Counted from the first letter of the stretch, positions 24,527 to 37,272 are shown. The stretch: DNA of 64,000 bases from Aphelocoma coerulescens (GCF_041296385.1 NC_091020.1:23844501-23908500), one strand, 5' to 3'. Numbers and translations are program-made. Notes: a model not told the origin generated them from the letters alone.

Positions 24527-27500
24527 TCAGAGCCCTTTGTTGAAGTAGACAGTCTCCAGCCATGGATCTTTCTTCCGGATCTGATCTTGGACTTCAGGCT
24601 CCAGGCTGCTCACAGGCATTGAACTGCGGAGGAAACATGGATACACAGGATGGAGGGGGTATACCCACCAGTGGCCTCAGGTTGGAAACTACCTGCTGCA
24701 CCCCAGGGCCCAGCACAGACCCTTGGGTCTGCACTGCAGTGTGTGCACAGAGATGTGTGTGCCCAGGCTCAAGCCTCTGACTGCTTGAAAAAGCCAAAGA
24801 ATCTCTTGGGAGTCCGAGAGCACAATGAGCCCATGCACCCCCTGCCCATACAGGAGCCACATGTGCAGGCAAAGTGTCCGTCTGTACCTTTTCTGAGGGA
24901 AGAGTGCGCAGCACAGCGGGGTGGCAAACACCAAACTGCAAGGGAAAGATGTGGAGAGGTGAAGCCGGGCTGCATAAATCACCCACACCCACCCATGGCC
25001 TGATCCCAGAGCAGCAATGAGGCAGCCCAGAGCTATGCTGGGTGTTCAGCAAGGAAAGGGCTACGAAGATGCCCTCTCTGAGCTCCAGACCCTGTATCTG
25101 GCTCCTGAGGTGGGGCAAAGCTTGCCCCCCAATGATGTGGGGGAACAGCAATGCTGAGCCGGAGCCATGGAAGGCCTGAGAGACACCAAGATGAAGAAAA
25201 CAACTCCTAGCCCCAAAACCTTATATCCCATCCTGTCTGCCTGGGATGCCACCAGCCTGGCCAAGCTCTGGCATCCCCTAAGAAATTTTGGGGCAGTTCT
25301 CTCCCCCCACTGCCAAGCAGAGTTCCCAGCAGCACTGTCCCATACACCTGGACTTGGTCTGCACCCAGGGCAGCAATGCCCATCAGTGGACAGTGACTTA
25401 CCAGAGTCCCACCAGGCCAACCTGCAGGGGAGCATTCAGGTACGGGTACCGCTGCCAAGGACAGGGAGAGGATGTGTGTCAGTGCAGTGGACAGGGCTGG
25501 AAGGTGTCTATTCCCCAACAGGGTGCCAGCTCTGAGGGGTGCCAACAATGTGCCACACTCGGTGGATGTCCCTAAGCCCACCCTCCCATCCCAGGTTCAC
25601 TGGTACCTTCAGGAAAGCTCTCTTCTCCAACATGTTCATGATCACCGGCGGAATGGCTGAGGCAGGGAGGAAGGAGATGAGCTTCCAGTGTTCACAGGTC
25701 CCTGCCAGCAGTGGGATCCCATCCCACGCTGCCAGAGATCAGCTGCAATCTCTCAACACAGGTGGAGGAGGGGACACTCACCCATGGCCGGTGCTGCCAT
25801 GCCGATGCGGGACACCACCACCTGGAAAATGGCTTTCTGGGCTGCTGCTGTGGATTCACCCAGGCGGTTCCCATTCTCATCCGTGACAGGGATCCCCAGC
25901 TTGAGCTCTCTGCAGGGACAGAGGGGGTGAGGGGGCCACAGGGCACAAGGGTGAGGGGATCAGGACACAGGACAGGGACATGTCTCCAGGGAAGGTTGGC
26001 ACCCTCCTGTACCCCATCCACTGTCTGCACTGTCTCAGCTGGATCCACATTCACATTTGGGAGCAGTCCTCAACAGGGCTGTACAGGGACCAATAACCCC
26101 CTGGGTTACAATCAGGTGCTTGTACCCTCAAGCCAACCCCCTCCATGCTAAGGGCCAGCAAGGAAGTCCCTGCATTCCTCAACCAGTGCCTGTGAAGCCT
26201 GAGGCAAGCCTGTCCCACCCCAGGGCTCACCTCTGCCTCATCAGCGGGATGTTGATGCAGTTGGCAGCTGCCACAGCCGCGAAAGGCACGTACCGGCCAA
26301 TGATGGCTGGCAGGTGCTGGAGGAAAAGCAGGAACACGTCACGTAGAGGGTCTGGGGGCAGAGCTGGCTGTCCCCGGGTCTGCAAGACTTCCTGCAAGAC
26401 CCTGGGATGTCCCAGCCCCACTAGGGGAAAAATGTCCCCTCCTCCCCTGCAACTCCCAGCTCGTAAAAGCTGCATAGACCAAAGGGTGTGGGGGGTCCCA
26501 GGTCCCCTGACAGGCCTGGACAGAGGCTGAGGGGTGAAAGAAGCCTGGAGATACATCTGGAGTAAGGCTGGAGGGACAGGCCATCTCCACGGCCTTCACT
26601 GGGGAGAACAGTTGCCTTGTGAGGGCGACCTTCATTTTTCCCCGCACTCCACGTGAATCTCCTGCTCAGCTCAGAGCTCAGGGAGATCCCATGGGGAGGG
26701 TCCAGGTCCCCCCAGCCATGATGGCCAAGGATCACCTTACCTTGGTGAGGGACTTGAGCCCCAGTGCTGTGACAACTGCCCCCGTGGTCGCGCTCACATA
26801 GGCTGTCCCCAGCTGGCTGAAAGAGCAGGAAGTGACACCAGTAAGCCAGGCTCTCCCCATCCCAGTTGTCCCTCCAAAGGAAGGAACAGCATGCCCTTCA
26901 AGAGCACCAGGACACCTCTGGGTTCCTCTCCTAGCTGTACCACTAACCCTGACAGCCCCAATGGCATCCATCTCTGCCTTTACCAGGTCCCCATTATCCC
27001 ATCTCACAGTTCCCTGCTATTCAAGCAGCTATTCAAGGCACCCCCCTGGTGTTTCGGGATGCCTCAAAGACCTAGTCAGAAAGATGCTTACCTGGGGGTG
27101 ATGGGTGCATCCCCGCTGCGGTTGGTGTAGTTGACAATGGCATTGAAGGACTGGTTGACCCACTGCCAGAACAGCACAGCCGGTGTGGTCCTGCCAGAGA
27201 GAGGAGGGTGACACTGGGGGATGCCACCCATGCTCCTACAGCATGAGTTGGGTACGAGACATGTGTCCCCTCCTCACCCCAGAGCCAGGAGGATCCTCCA
27301 GGCATCCTCTTGGTCCTGGGGTGAGGAGGGGAGAGGTACCTGTAGAAGGTCAACATGCAACCAGTGATGGTCATGTTCATGGGGACCTGAGCAGACATGC
27401 GTCCCACAAGGATCATCTTCTCGCCCGTGTCAGGGTGGAAAGCCGAATCATAGATGTACTTTGCCCGCCAAAGCTGGTCCTCTGTCAGCCCAGGGTGTAC

Positions 27501-27911
27501 GGTGCCTGCCCTGCCAGGTAGGAGTAACACCTGTTGAAAGACCCTCTGCCAGCACACAGGGCCTCACTGGTCCCCCACATTACTTGCAGCAGCTGGGAGA
27601 TGCCTTAGGGACCAGCCAGGCAGTTTTGGGGGCTTGCTTTGGCCAGGGGGGGCAGCATCATTTCTATTCCCACTCCTGGGAATGGCCCCAAGGCTGTATC
27701 CTGCCCAGGAGCAATGCTGAGGGTACATCTGTCTTCCCAGGGGGTACCTGTAGTCCTCCACCACCCGTCGGGCTTCCTCCAGTGTAGCCCCTGAGAGCAG
27801 CAGGTTTCGGGGGTCGGTCACCATGAAGAAGTGTTTGGCCCGGCCCTGAAAGGTGCTCTGGTCCCAGCGGGGCTCCCGGATGTTGATGGTGGCAGGCAAG
27901 GACGGTGGCAT
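24527..27911 (-). CDS. SFXN3: Sideroflexin 3 (mitochondrial serine transporter family)
   Basis: Inner mitochondrial membrane carrier of the sideroflexin family; SFXN1 and SFXN3 import serine for one-carbon metabolism. Coding exons (minus): 27911-27748, 27510-27340, 27190-27092, 26816-26741, 26316-26231, 25909-25782, 25656-25607, 25451-25402, 24935-24888, 24623-24527. All introns are GT-AG and the joined frame gives 322 aa, matching the roughly 321-aa family size. Family hallmarks are the HPDTGEK motif (residues 80-86), the [13 protein letters not shown] and [11 protein letters not shown] segments, and [15 protein letters not shown] (186-200). LEP and VYFNKGL close the C-terminus. SFXN3 rather than SFXN1 is chosen from local sequence and the PDZD7/KAZALD1 neighbours. 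A noncoding first exon probably ends at 28464 (GGGAGTC|GTGAGT) in the CpG island shared with PDZD7. Confidence 0.97.
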
Positions 27912-28199
27912 TTTCTGACAGGTCAGGGGATGAAAGGGTTATGTGGGATGTGGTGCCTGTTCGTCCCCCTCCGAACCCCTGCTGCGGCAGCTCTGGTGCT
28001 CGCCCAGCCAGGGGGGACAAGGGGTGAACAGGAAGCCCCTTTGTAATGGAGCTCAGCAGCGACTCCTGAGTCCACCCAGCACATGGGGCAGTTCGTGGGT
28101 GGTGTGACCCCACCACGGCACCCTGCAATGTGCCAGCGAGAACCCCCCGACCTCGCTTACACCAGCCACCAGAAGTCAGGGACGCCCCAGACCAGCAGA

Positions 28200-29500
28200 G
28201 CACCCCGATCCGAGAGGAGGGGACAGGGACCCACCACTTCGGGGCCGCACCTGCTGCCAGCACCGGGAGAGCAGAGCGAGGAAGGGCACTGGAAGGAGAA
28301 CTGTCCCTCCCGGCAAGGCACCGACACACCCAGCACGGCTATTTCCACACCCGCCCTTCCCCGCGAGAAACGGCGCTCCGCTCCCGTCCTTCCCGCGCCG
28401 AGCATCCCTCCCGCCACGCGTGACCCCCCCTGCGTAGGGACCCGGGGCACCCCCTGCACTCACGACTCCCGGGGCAGCGCCCGCAGTGCCCGCGCCGCCG
28501 CCGCCGCCGCCCCGCTCCCGCCCTGCGCGCGCTGACGTGCGGTCTCGTCACGGGTGGGCGGCCCCGCGCCGGGCGGGGCGGGGCGGGCGGCGTGCGGGGG
28601 GCGGCGGGGACCACGCGTGACCGGGGCCGGCGGCGGGGGGAGCGGTACGTGCCGAGCCACACGCGGCGCCCGTGGCCCTCCCGCGCTTGTGTGGGCGTGC
28701 CCGTGGGCGCTCACGTGCCTGCCCGTGACCGCGCGCGTGTGCTCGCGCGTCGGCGCTTCCGGTCGCTCGGGTGCGCGTGTGTTTGCACGTGGGTGTTCAC
28801 GTGCGCGTTGCCGCGCGTCCCCGTGTCAGCCGCGCGCGTGTCCCCCGGGGTCTCGATGCCCGCGCTACGCGCCCGCGCGTGCCCGTAGCGCCGCGCACGC
28901 GCCGCGTTGGCGTCCACGCGTGTCGCGGTGGTTGCGCCGGAGCGCGCGGGGGCCGCGGGCGTGGGCGCGGGCGCCGGCTCGTGCGTGGGGCGGTGCGTGC
29001 CGGCACACGCGTGTGTGTGAGCGGGGCCGCGGCCGCGCGCGTGCGGCGCTCCGTGGGTGTCTGTGAGTGCGCGCAAGGGCACGGACACGCATGCCGTGGA
29101 CGTGTGGGTGCATGGGGTGTGTGTGCATGTGGGTGCGTGTCCCCACGCCGGCCGTGCCCCCCCAGCCCCTCACCCCGGCGTTGTCGGGGGGGGCTGCCCC
29201 GGGGCGGCCCCCCCGCGCCGGCCCCCGTCCGCGCCGCCCCCCCGCCGCCCCCCCGCAGCCCCCGCGGCCGCCGCGCATCACCTGAAACCGCCGCGGTGTC
29301 GGGTTCGCGCTGGCGGCGCCGGGCCCCGCCGGGGGGTCACGGCCGGCCCGGGCTGGAGGCGATGCCCCCCGGGGAGGGGGACACGGGGGGAATACCGGCT
29401 CGCGGCACCGGAGGCACCGGAGCTGGGGGACACGACACCCCCCCTCCCCTGACCGTGCCTCAGTTTCCCCTGTGTGCCCCTGGGATGCTCCGTGCTAAGG
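28200..29500. promoter_or_regulatory. CpG island, bidirectional promoter of SFXN3 (-) and PDZD7 (+)
   Basis: A long, very CpG-dense stretch between two head-to-head genes. On the minus strand it contains a clear splice donor at 28464/28463 for the SFXN3 noncoding exon. Divergent SFXN3 and PDZD7 also occur in mammals. Within it, 28.68-29.13 kb is dominated by alternating CG/TG/CA dinucleotides. Exact transcription starts cannot be read. Confidence 0.85.
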
Positions 29501-30424
29501 GAGGAGGTCAGGGGGGACACCACATTCCTTTCCACACGAGCCTCGCGGGGGGACGCGCCCCCAGACCCCCTCGCGGGGGACACACACGGGACTGCCCCCC
29601 CTCCGCCAGCTGCAAGGCCAGCCCCGGCCGCTCTCGATTGACAGCTCCCGCGCCCGATGACCGCTCCGGTCCCGCAGGGAAAGCCAATCCCCGCGGCCGG
29701 GGGGGCAGGAGGCGGTGCTGTCCCCCGGCCTCGCCTTCCCCCCCGCCCTGCTGCCAGGTGTCTCTTTCGCAGGTGGCACCATGGGGACAGGTGAGGAGGG
29801 CACGGGGCGGGGGGGAGGGAGGGACGGCGGTAGGGGGTCCCCTGTGTCCCTTCGGGAAGGGCGCACCCGCGTCTGATGCTGGCGGGGGGTAATGGGTGGG
29901 CGCCGTGGGGGGCTGGCAGCGGCGGGGATACCGGCGTGTCCCCGGAGCCGGGGCCATCACTTATTTATTGAGGTCAGGCTGGGGCGAGCGGGGAATGAAG
30001 TGTGGGGGGACACTGTGGTGGCGTTTCACCCACCCCTGGAAAATCCCCGCGGGAACTGCCTTGGGGGCTGGTGCACCTATCTCCAGCCCCATGGCGCTGG
30101 GAATTCAGAGGGGCTCCAGGGAAGATGGGGAATGGCCAGAGGGGTCAGGTCCTGCTCTCCAGCATAAAGCTGATGTCCCCGTGTCCCCTCTCTGGAGCCC
30201 TTCCGGATTTACGCTGTCAGGTAAAACCCCTTTGCATCCCCTGTTCCGGATTTACACTGCCAGGCAGAGCTCTTTTGCACCCCAGCATCCTTACCCCAGG
30301 GCAGGGCAGCCTGTGCCCACACCCCCATGGCAGTAGCCAAGAGCTATGTGACAGTTTGATCCTCGGGACACCATAGGACGGGAGGAGATCAGGGAGGGGG
30401 CCACAAAGCTCCTTGTCCCTCCAG

Positions 30425-30639
30425 GCTGTGCTGCTGCGCCTGGGACCTGTCCTGCCTGCGGCGAGCACCCAGGCCAGCTGCCCCCAGCATTGCACTGCTA
30501 AAAGAGAGCGGTGCCCAAGCCCGGGCATGTGCTGCTGGACTATGCCATGTCCCCTGCTGGCTGACGGGCAGCCCTGGCCCTGTGAGGACGTAGCCAGCCC
30601 TGAGCCAGACGCCGGGACACCGGAGTGCCCAGCTCCACC
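30425..30639 (+). other. PDZD7: Probable 5' UTR part of the PDZD7 start-codon exon
   Basis: A good acceptor (CCTTGTCCCTCCAG, ending 30424) precedes the PDZD7 start codon by 215 nt, and the interval has stop codons in frame with the ATG. One possible upstream exon has a donor at 29790/29791 (GGGGACAG|GTGAGG) and itself contains an ATG. The true 5' structure needs transcript data. Confidence 0.45.
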
Positions 30640-33600
30640 ATGGCCCAGGACTGGGACACAGTGCTGTCGGGGATGACGACAGGCAGCCGGTCACGGAGCT
30701 CCAGCAGCGAAGCCAGCCTGGCTCCCCGCTACCTCCTCAGCAAGCAGAGCCGCCTGCTCAATGGGACCACCCGGAGCAGCCGCACCGCCTCCCCCATGGG
30801 CCGTGTCATCCTCATCAATGCCCCCATCGAAGGTGCGTGGGATGTCCCAGCCCTCTGCCCACCCCCGTGGCCAGGAGAGCCCCAACGGCTGAATCCCCTG
30901 GGACTAGGGACAGGGAGGGCTGTCCTGGGCCTGGGGATGTTCTCAGCAAGAGACACACCCCTTGCCATTGCTCATACCCAGTGTGGGTGACTCATCTGCT
31001 CCCCTGTCCCCACAGCCAGCAGCAACGAGAGTGACATCATCAATGCCATCACAGTGGAGAAGAGCGTGGACGGCAAACTGGGCTTCAGCGTCCGTGGCGG
31101 CTCTGAGCATGGATTGGGCATCTTTGTCAGCAAAGTGGAGGAGGGCAGCACTGCCGGTAAGAGGGTCAGGGTGAGGGACACCAGTAAAGATAGGCGCATG
31201 CCAACAAGAGCCTCTCAAGGAGCTCCCAGTGACATGGTACCACAGTGACAATGCCACCCTTCGTGGTGGAAAGCCACCATTTGCTCCCTGCTGCCTTTGG
31301 CCATGAGATTTTCAGGCTGCCCAAAGTGAAGGGCAGGACACAGGAGTAGACAGCCTTGTGGCAATGACTCTGAGCTCCATCCCCAAGCCACGGCAAGCTG
31401 ACAAGCCATTCAGTGCAATTCTCAGGCACCCCTGCATCTCTTCCCAAAGGGTTTGGACCAGGTTGAGGAGACACTGAGGGGGGGGATACCAAACAAGGGC
31501 ATCAGTACCACGTCAGGTGCCCAGATGAGTCGTGTGTCCCTTGTAGAGCAGGCCGGGCTGTGTGTTGGTGACAAGATCACAGAGGTGAACAGTGTGAGTC
31601 TGGAGAACATCACGATGAGCAGCGCTGTCAAGGTCCTCACTGGCAACAACCGTCTCCGCATGGTGGTCCGGCGGATGGGCCGTGTGCCAGGAATCAAGTT
31701 CTCTAAGGAGAAGACGGCATGGTGAGCAGGGCATATCCCATGCCAGCACCCCAAAACCCAACCCTGTGGAGGGCATGCTGGGGGAGGTTGGTGGGGGATT
31801 CTGGGCAACAGGGAGGATCCCAGAGCTGGGGGACCCCCAGGGTGGAGTGGCATCAGAAGCCTCTGGCAAAGGTGGGGAGCTACCAGGGTGGGATACAGGA
31901 TGGGATAGGAAGGTCTGGAGCAGGTAGGGTGGGTGCAAACCCCATCCTAAACATCCCGCATCCCCGTCACTCTCCTCCACTGGGTGCCACCAATGGTCCC
32001 ATCCTGCTGAAGGACAAGAGCCAAATCCCTGAGACCCCCTATGCTGTACCCATGCTCCAGGGTGGATGTGGTGAACAGGCGCCTGGTAGTAGAGAAAAGC
32101 GGCTCGACACCGTCAGAGAGTGGCTCTGAGGACGGGCTGCGGCGCATCGTCCACCTCTACACCACCTCCGATGACTACTGCCTGGGCTTCAACATCCGCG
32201 GTGGCAGAGAGTTCGGCCTCGGCATCTACGTCTCCAAGTACGGCTGCCCCGGGGCATGAAGGGGTTGTGACACCCCAATCTCTGCTGTGCCCACGCTGGG
32301 GCTCAGCCTCTCCTCTCTGGCTGAGCCTCCCCCCATTCTCAGATGACTGTGGGCATCACCACCATGGGTGCTGAGCCCAAGTGGAGGTGTGGGGCAGGAG
32401 CAGGACTCTAGCAAGCGCTTGGTCCTATCCTGCCTCCCTGCTGCCCTAGGGTGGACCCCGGAGGGCTGGCAGAGCAAAACGGCATTCGGGTGGGAGACCA
32501 AGTCCTTGCAGCCAATGGAGTCAAGTTTGAAGACATAAGCCATAGCAAGGCAGTGGAGGTGCTCAAGGGGCAGACCCACATCATGCTCACCATCAAGGTA
32601 CCCACGCCCTGCCCCATGGACCCTCGTGTGAGGCAGGGGTGGGCACGTCCTTTCACTGGCACTGCCCCAGCTCAGCCCAGTGCCGGGGGCTGGTGCAGCT
32701 GCTGGCTGGTTGGGTTTCAGGCGGGTGGGAGGGGGGGATGCATTATTCATGGCTGGCACCAGATCGAGTTCGCTGGGGCAGCCGGCACTCACTGACCCCC
32801 TTGTCCTCTCCCCCTGTGCCTAGGAGACAGGCCGGTTCCCTGCCTACAAGGAGTTGGTGGCCGAGTACTGCTGGCTCAGTCGCTGTAAGGGCAGTGCCGC
32901 GCGGGTACCGGCAGGGGTGCTGGGCTGGGGCACGGTGGGACTGGGACTCCCATGCGTGTGGTGTCTGACTGCTGTAGGGAGGGAGAAGGACCACATGCCA
33001 TGGGGTCCTGAGGCCTTGGAGGGAGCACGGAACTCCCTGTGCCACTGTTAGCATACACACAGACCTGATGGACTTGCAAGGTCCCACCTGTCCCCCATCC
33101 TTGGAGGAGACATGAAGAGCCCCCTGCCATGGCCAGCAGCCTTGTGGTCCCTGTGATCCCACAGCATCCTGCATGTCCACTTTCTTGGAGAGGACATGAT
33201 GATCCCTATGCAGTGGCCAACAGCCCACTGTCCCCACGGCCCTGCAGGTTCCCCACATGTCCGCGGTCTTCGGGAGGGACGTGGAGCTCTAGGTGGCCCA
33301 CAGTGTGTCACAGTGTGTCCCTGCTGTGCCTTTGCAGTGACCAACGGGCAGCTGCAACAGCTGTCTCAGACATCAGAAACCAGCTCCTCCATCTCCTCCT
33401 ACTCCTCGGGACCAGCACCAGGGGCAGTGAATGGGCTGGGGACAGCTGCCCCAGTGCCCCCAGCCCGCACCGTGGATGTGGCCATCTCCACAGAGGACGG
33501 GCCACGGCGGGGCTGGGTGCGGGAACGTGCCGAGCGGGCCATGCAGACCGAGCCAGCTGCCGAGGGGCTGCCAGAGACACGGCGCACAGTGCGGCCCCCC

Positions 33601-36600
33601 GAGCTGCTGCGGGACACGGCCATCCGGGGTCAGGGCACCCGCGAGACCCCCGGCACCCACCCACGCCGGACCTTCACCCACTCACCCAAGACGGCGCTTC
33701 TGCTGGCACTGAGCCGGCCACGGCAGCCCATTACACGCTCCCAGAGTGACCTCACTGTCGCTGGTAGGCACTGGGGCACAGCCCCACACATGGGACTCAA
33801 CCCTGGCTGAAGTCCCTTTCCAACCCTGCACGCCCAGCCCTGGGAGTCCCACAGCTCAGGCCCTGCGCCATGCGGGCAGCCTGTCCCCCCACTCAAGCAA
33901 CCTATAGTCCCTGACCCACATGGATACCTGGCCCCCACTCCTGAGCTTCCTATAGCAAACATCTTGGCCCCTACCCTGGCACCCTATAGCCCATATGGCC
34001 CCCTGGCCACCAGCCCTGGGTATCCTATAACCCTGCATAACCCCAGCTCTGTCCCTGGGGCTTGCCAGGCATCCCAAAGCCCAGCCCTATGGCCCCTGGT
34101 GATCCACTGCACCCCACAGAAGGACTTCTTTCCAGTCAGTGTCTCCCAGCAGCCCCTCCAATCCCCCAAAGTTCCCTGCCCCCAGACAAGATTTGGGGTG
34201 GCATCCCCTCTCCTCTCCACTTCAACACCCCCCTCTCTCTGTCCACAGAGGAGAAGCGGAAGAAGGAGAAGCCAGAGGGACAAGGGGCACGAGGTGGTCC
34301 CCCAGGATTGCACCGCTCCAAGACCCTTGTCAACCTCTTTTTCAAGGGGGGCCGTGCCACCAGCCAGAGCTGGGCCCCCCCCAGCCAGGAGGCCCCTGGC
34401 TCTGATCGCCGGGCCCGCACCAAGTCCCCAGGGCGCTCTGACGGGGACAGAGGTATCAGCCTGGGTGACAGGGCAGACAGGGACTCGACCTGGGATTGTT
34501 CCCCCTTCTAAGGGCCTGTTGTGGCATCCCTGGCACAGAGAGGGCATAAGGAGGGGTTCCCCAAGCATGCAGTTTTGACAATGGGCAGTGATGCTGCTGT
34601 TTGCTCTGGGCACTCACTGCTCTCCATCTCCCTTGCAGTAGGTGCTGTGCAGAAGATTGTCATCCGGAGCCTGAAGCGGGGTAACGGGGGTGCCCGTGTG
34701 CCCGGGGGGTGTGGGGCAGGCTCTGCATGCGCCTGGCCCTGCGCTGCGTGTGTCTATCCTGCTCTGGTGTGGAGTGAGCTGCTGGGGTGGGGGGCATGGG
34801 GAACTCTCTCTGCGCTGGCTGGGGCAGTCCTTGCTCCGCTGGCCACCCCTCCTTGTTGTGCCTCCCCAGAGAAAAGCCGGCGTGCCACCATCCTGGGCCC
34901 CATGGGCATCACCACCCTGCAGCCCAACGGCAGCGACCCTGAGGCCCGGCTCCCGCACATCCAGGACACGGCTGCACGTCTCCTCAGCCCTGATGAGGTG
35001 ACAGCCGTGCTCCGCCACTGCTCCCGGGTACGAACTGAAGGCAGAGCGGAGGCAGGGCACAGGCAGGGCAGCGCTGCCACCCTGGGCTCATCCCTGGAAA
35101 GCTCCTGCATCCTAGGGGCATGGCGAACACTCTGTGCCCATGCTTAGCTCTGGGAGGTAAACCAAGAAACGGGTGAGGGGGCATCCATCCACTGACCCCT
35201 CTCCTGTGCCCACAGTACCTGCATGAAGGCAGCGTGGAGGATTTGGTGCGGCCGCTGCTAGCCATCCTGGACCGGCCTGAGAAGGTCCTGCTGCTGCGGG
35301 ACGTGAGGCGAGTGCTGCTAGGAAATATCTGGGAAGCCCAATACTTGCCCAGCCTGGTGTGATTGAAGTGGAGCCTCACATATGCTCCTCAGCCCTGATC
35401 ACACTCCACCCCAGAGGCTGCTACAACCTGTCCCCACCTTTTTGCCTTGGCAGGAGTGTGGTGGCTCCCACCGACCTGGGCAGGTTTGACAGCATGGTGA
35501 TGCCCCTGGAGCTGGAAGCCTTTGATGCCCTAAAGAGCCGCTCAGGTAGATCCCAGCCCCCCAGGGACCTTGACTGGCGGCAGGTAGTGGTCAGGGGTGG
35601 GGGCAGCTCGGAGGTGACTGGGGGCTCTCCCTGACTGCAGTGCGCTCACCTGCCCTCCGCCCGGCCCACCATGACGTCCCCCCCAAGAGACACCTCATCA
35701 CACCAGTGCCTGGTAAGTGCCACCTGTAGGATCTGCCTGGACACCAGGCTGCCCAGTGGGGGCAGGGTGGAGGGAGTACAGGGGCAGTTTGGGGGAGGAG
35801 AAAGGGAGCTGGGATACCTGAGTGCAGGGGGTTCCAGGGAAGAAGGCATCTGGTGTCCCTTGGTATTGGGAAGACTAGGAGCAGCACAATCTGTGGATCT
35901 TGGGTGCTGGGGTTCTTGGGGAGGAGGACATGGGAGTGCCTGCAGAGAGCTGGGGTGTCTGGGGGTCCCTAGATGAGGAAGATCTGGGGCCCTAGGTAGC
36001 ATAGGACCCAGGGCTTTGGGGTACTCATGGGAGGCCTGTGTGGCAGGGGTCCCACGGAGCAGGGCTGTGGGTCCCTGGGGAGATCCCTGAGCCCCTCTCG
36101 TTGCAGACTATCGGGGTGGATTCCTGCTGAAGCCAGCAGGGACCCCAGAGCCGGAGGAAGCTGGGGAGCAGCAGGCGAGCCCAGCCCGTCCAAGAGCCTC
36201 CCCCAGCCCCCGCCGGCCTCACCCCCGCACCTACACCCCACTCCCTGACGTGCCAGTGGATGCCTACGCCTCCGCCAGCCGGCCCCTGCCCACCCTTGGC
36301 CCTCAGCCCCCCAACTGGCTGCTGGCTGAGCCCCCCGCTGGCAAGGGGCATGGGCACTCTCGCAGCCCCCGGGCCACCTGGCGCAAGGAGCCCCCCAGGA
36401 CAGCGCCTGACAGAGAGGCTGAAGTGCTGGGGAAGCCCCAGCGGGCACGGCCCCCTCTTGCCCCTCTCTTTGGGGGGCCAGGGGGTGAGGCGAGGGCTGG
36501 GGCAGCTACCAATGGCCCCGAAGATGCTGGCAAGGAGGAAGAGGAGGAGGAAGAGTATCATCTGCTCACCGTCACCCTCTCCAAGCTGAAGCACTCGCTG

Positions 36601-37272
36601 GGTGGGTGGCACACGGGTGGGTGGCACATGGGTGGGACCCCAGGTGTGGGGTGAGGACCCTTCCGACACCAGCCTCAGTGGGATGGGTGGCACCTCCTTG
36701 GCAAGCAGTAAACCCCAGAGCATTCCTCCAAAATGAGAGCTGTCCCTGCCCTGGCCCCTCATCTCTGTAGGACCTACCAAACAGGGCAAGACAGAGGTGC
36801 AGCTACCCAGGGAAAGGTGGTGCCATGCTTGGGAGCAGGTGGAGGTCCCAGTCTACCCAGGTGTGAGAGTCTTGTGGCTCCCTTGCAGGGATCAGCATCT
36901 CCGGTGGTATTGAGTCAAAGGCACAGCCAATGGTGAAGATTGAGAAGATCTTCCCTGGTGGAGCTGCTTTCCTCAGTGGCATCCTCAAGGTAGGGGGGTC
37001 CCAGCACATGCCAGGGGGTGGGCAGACACTCCCATCCCTTGGTGCTGCTGGGTTTCTGGCAGTCCCCTGGCACCCCAAAAGTAGCTGCACTTCACCCCGC
37101 GGCCTTCCCTTCTGGGACCCAGGCCGGGCAGGAGCTGGTGTCGGTGGATGGGGAGAGCCTGCAGAATGTCACACACCAGAGGGCTGTGGACATCATCCGC
37201 CAGGCCTACCGCAACAAAGCCAAGGAGCCCATGGAGCTGGTGGTGCGGGTGCCTGGACCACCTCCAGAGTGA
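30640..37272 (+). CDS. PDZD7: PDZ domain-containing 7 (Usher complex scaffold)
   Basis: Scaffold of the stereocilia ankle-link/USH2 complex with USH2A, ADGRV1 and whirlin. Exons: 30640-30832, 31016-31156, 31547-31721, 32061-32237, 32450-32597, 32824-32884, 33338-33763, 34249-34452, 34639-34680, 34870-35027, 35216-35307, 35454-35545, 35641-35712, 36107-36601, 36889-36989, 37123-37272; 908 aa, one open frame. PDZ1 (about 76-158) has the carboxylate loop KLGF and PDZ2 (about 199-280) has CLGF. A harmonin-homology domain follows (about 555-630, [20 protein letters not shown]...[10 protein letters not shown]). Proline/arginine-rich linkers and an acidic run precede PDZ3 (about 815-903, SLGISISGG). 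The start ATG has a strong CCACCATGG context. Exon 11 to 12 needs a GC donor at 35308-35309; the nearby GT at 35303 would break the frame. The protein stops just after PDZ3, lacking the proline-rich tail of the human long isoform. Confidence 0.96.
33040..33310 (+). repeat. 84-bp tandem repeat, about 3 degenerate copies, in PDZD7 intron 6
   Basis: The segment around 'ttggaggagacatga' at 33101 recurs at 33185 ('ttggagaggacatga') and 33269 ('ttcgggagggacgtgga'), each time 84 bp apart, with matching context before (catgtcc...) and after (tggccaacagcc-like). The copies have diverged. It lies wholly inside an intron. Confidence 0.8.
33890..34060 (+). repeat. Degenerate CCTATAG/CCTATAA-containing repeat in PDZD7 intron 7
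   Basis: CCTATAGTCCC, CCTATAGCAAA, CCTATAGCCCATA and CCTATAACCC recur at irregular spacing with similar surrounding 'tggcccc...ccctgg' text. It looks like an old, decayed minisatellite. Confidence 0.5.

Noticed and set aside
28771..29892. 373-codon plus-strand frame in the CpG island
   Set aside because: Stop codons are rare at this GC content. The peptide is low-complexity Arg/Ala/Gly/Pro and overlaps a divergent promoter.
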